From CAWUJT01 sp963922715 (lineage in GTDB: Bacteria > Pseudomonadota > Alphaproteobacteria > Rhodobacterales > Rhodobacteraceae): DNA of 15,275 nucleotides. Shown here in pieces: positions 14,295 through 15,275 of this stretch. Within the stretch, counting starts at the first letter, position 1. Each line of letters begins with the position of its first letter. The notes beneath the pieces are model-generated. The model worked only from the letters and a program-made list of their open reading frames with translations. It was not told where the DNA came from and did no database searches. The DNA lies in assembly GCA_963922715.1 (NCBI GenBank), contig CAWUJT010000061.1:1-15275 (forward strand). The letters are read 5' to 3'. A program made the position numbers and the translations under genes.

Positions 14295-15275
14295 AGGCGC
14301 AGGGTCATCTCTGGGCGAATGCTGCTCTGGCCATTGCAGCCCTCAGTGTTGATCCCATCGGTCTGGGGGGATTGGCGGTGCGCGCCCGCGCCGGACCGGT
14401 GCGAAAGAGATGTCTCAAAGCCCTGACGGAAAGCCTACCGTTACCAATCAAACGGCTGCATCCAAGCATTGACGACACGGCGCTGTTTGGGGGCGTCGAC
14501 ATCGCCGCAAGCCTTGGACAGAAACACGTGATCCGAACACCCGGCATCCTTGCGTATCCGGCGGCCCTGTTTCTGCCTATGGCAGAACGGACCCCACATG
14601 GACTTGCGGCGCGGCTTTCGCAAGCCCTTGATCGCGGCGCGGATCATTGTGTGATTGCGCTGGACGAAGGGGCGGACCCAGAGGAACATCTGCCCGATGC
14701 GCTCTTGGATCGGTTGGGGTTGCATATCGATCTTGAAACTATCGGTCTGTCTGATGCCCTTGAGATTGACGTCAAGCCCGATTTACTGGCAGAGGCACGG
14801 GATTTGCTCCCACATATCAAGGTGCCCAGCGACGTGCCGTCACAGATGGTTCGCGTTGCCTCTGAACTTGGGATCAGTTCTCTGCGCGCGCCCCTTTTCG
14901 CGCTGCGCCTTGCGCGTGTGTCCGCCGCCCTGATGGGAGAACAGCAGATCACGGAAAGTGACCTCCACCTAGCCGTTGAATTGGGTTTGGCCCCAAAGGC
15001 CACTGTTTTCCCTGCCCCCCCGTCTGAAACGCCCGCTGAGGACACCACACAAAAAGAGAACGGACAGCAGGGGCCGGAAAACGAGACACATCTCGTCCCC
15101 GACGATGTTTTACTGGAGGCCGCGCGGGCGATCCTCCCCGCCAATCTCCTTGAGCATCTTGTCAGCCAAAAACCGGCACAACACAAGAGCGGCCTAGGTG
15201 GCGCGGGTGCTGCAAAGCGTGGCAATCGGCGCGGGCGGCCCCTGCCCTCCCGTCCAGGCAAGATAAACGCTGCAC
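14291..15275 (+). CDS. bchD: Magnesium chelatase subunit BchD, N-terminal part
   Basis: The first 328 codons of BchD, running off the right edge with no stop. It starts at a GTG whose last bases form the bchI stop (GTGA), so translation is coupled. Residues 1 to about 235 are a degenerate copy of the BchI AAA+ domain: AVRARAGPVRK (29-39) occupies the Walker A place, LFLPMAE (93-99) the Walker B place, and ALDEGADPEE with LLDRLGL (123-144) the sensor 1 region. Residues about 240-270 are a Pro/Glu-rich linker, followed by a helix and a basic GNRRGRPLPSRPG motif (311-323) known from BchD. The C-terminal integrin-I/von Willebrand A domain lies outside the window. BchD is a platform subunit without its own ATPase, which agrees with the missing P-loop. 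Confidence 0.95.
   Translation, partial: MKAQGHLWANAALAIAALSVDPIGLGGLAVRARAGPVRKRCLKALTESLPLPIKRLHPSIDDTALFGGVDIAASLGQKHVIRTPGILAYPAALFLPMAERTPHGLAARLSQALDRGADHCVIALDEGADPEEHLPDALLDRLGLHIDLETIGLSDALEIDVKPDLLAEARDLLPHIKVPSDVPSQMVRVASELGISSLRAPLFALRLARVSAALMGEQQITESDLHLAVELGLAPKATVFPAPPSETPAEDTTQKENGQQGPENETHLVPDDVLLEAARAILPANLLEHLVSQKPAQHKSGLGGAGAAKRGNRRGRPLPSRPGKINAA

Noticed and set aside
14644..15261. Minus-strand frame of 205 codons, Arg/Ser/Ala-rich, opposite bchD
   Set aside because: The plus-strand frame from 14291 to the edge encodes BchD with its known motifs; the antisense frame is low-complexity and has no start signals.

Overview
The window looks like a chromosomal piece of an aerobic anoxygenic phototroph of the Rhodobacteraceae (roseobacter type), with moderate GC. 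The evidence is a photosynthesis gene cluster arm in the order known from this family (tspO-crtB-crtI, then divergent crtA-bchI-bchD). It includes spheroidene monooxygenase (crtA) and exact PpsR/CrtJ operator palindromes, and is joined to housekeeping genes typical of alphaproteobacteria. The species cannot be told from the sequence alone.

Layout. (1) 76-888 (+): a membrane-anchored alpha/beta hydrolase, facing fadH (910-2937, -), an NADPH-dependent 2,4-dienoyl-CoA reductase. (2) 3003-6117 (-): a compact operon read as ilvD, then an unrecognised lipoprotein, then a DUF6478-like protein; the lipoprotein start lies inside the end of ilvD. (3) 6236-7135 (+): a relatively A/T-rich CPBP-family membrane protease, divergent from ilvD. 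(4) 7196-9417 (+): accD and folC, coupled by a TAATG overlap. (5) 9401-12464 (-): crtI, crtB and tspO. The tail of tspO overlaps the tail of folC, which marks the border of the photosynthesis cluster. (6) 12465-12597: a 133-bp divergent control region with two TGT-N12-ACA palindromes and a third, unassigned dyad midway between them. (7) 12598-15275 (+): crtA, bchI and bchD, each start overlapping the preceding stop; bchD runs off the right edge.

How the genes work together. CrtB makes phytoene and CrtI desaturates it. CrtA later adds the keto group that turns spheroidene into spheroidenone when oxygen is present. BchI and BchD are the AAA+ motor subunits of magnesium chelatase, the first committed step of bacteriochlorophyll synthesis; the third subunit, BchH, is not in the window. 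TspO is a membrane tetrapyrrole-binding regulator that in Rhodobacter modulates expression of PpsR-repressed genes. The shared control region would let one oxygen/light-responsive repressor govern both arms.

I found no new multi-gene system. The most notable observations are an apparent AUU (or otherwise TTG) start of crtA, the three-dyad architecture of the crtI/crtA control region, the unknown lipoprotein/DUF6478 pair attached to ilvD, and the terminator-less tail-to-tail overlap at the cluster border. No tRNA, rRNA, CRISPR array, insertion sequence or convincing intrinsic terminator was seen.
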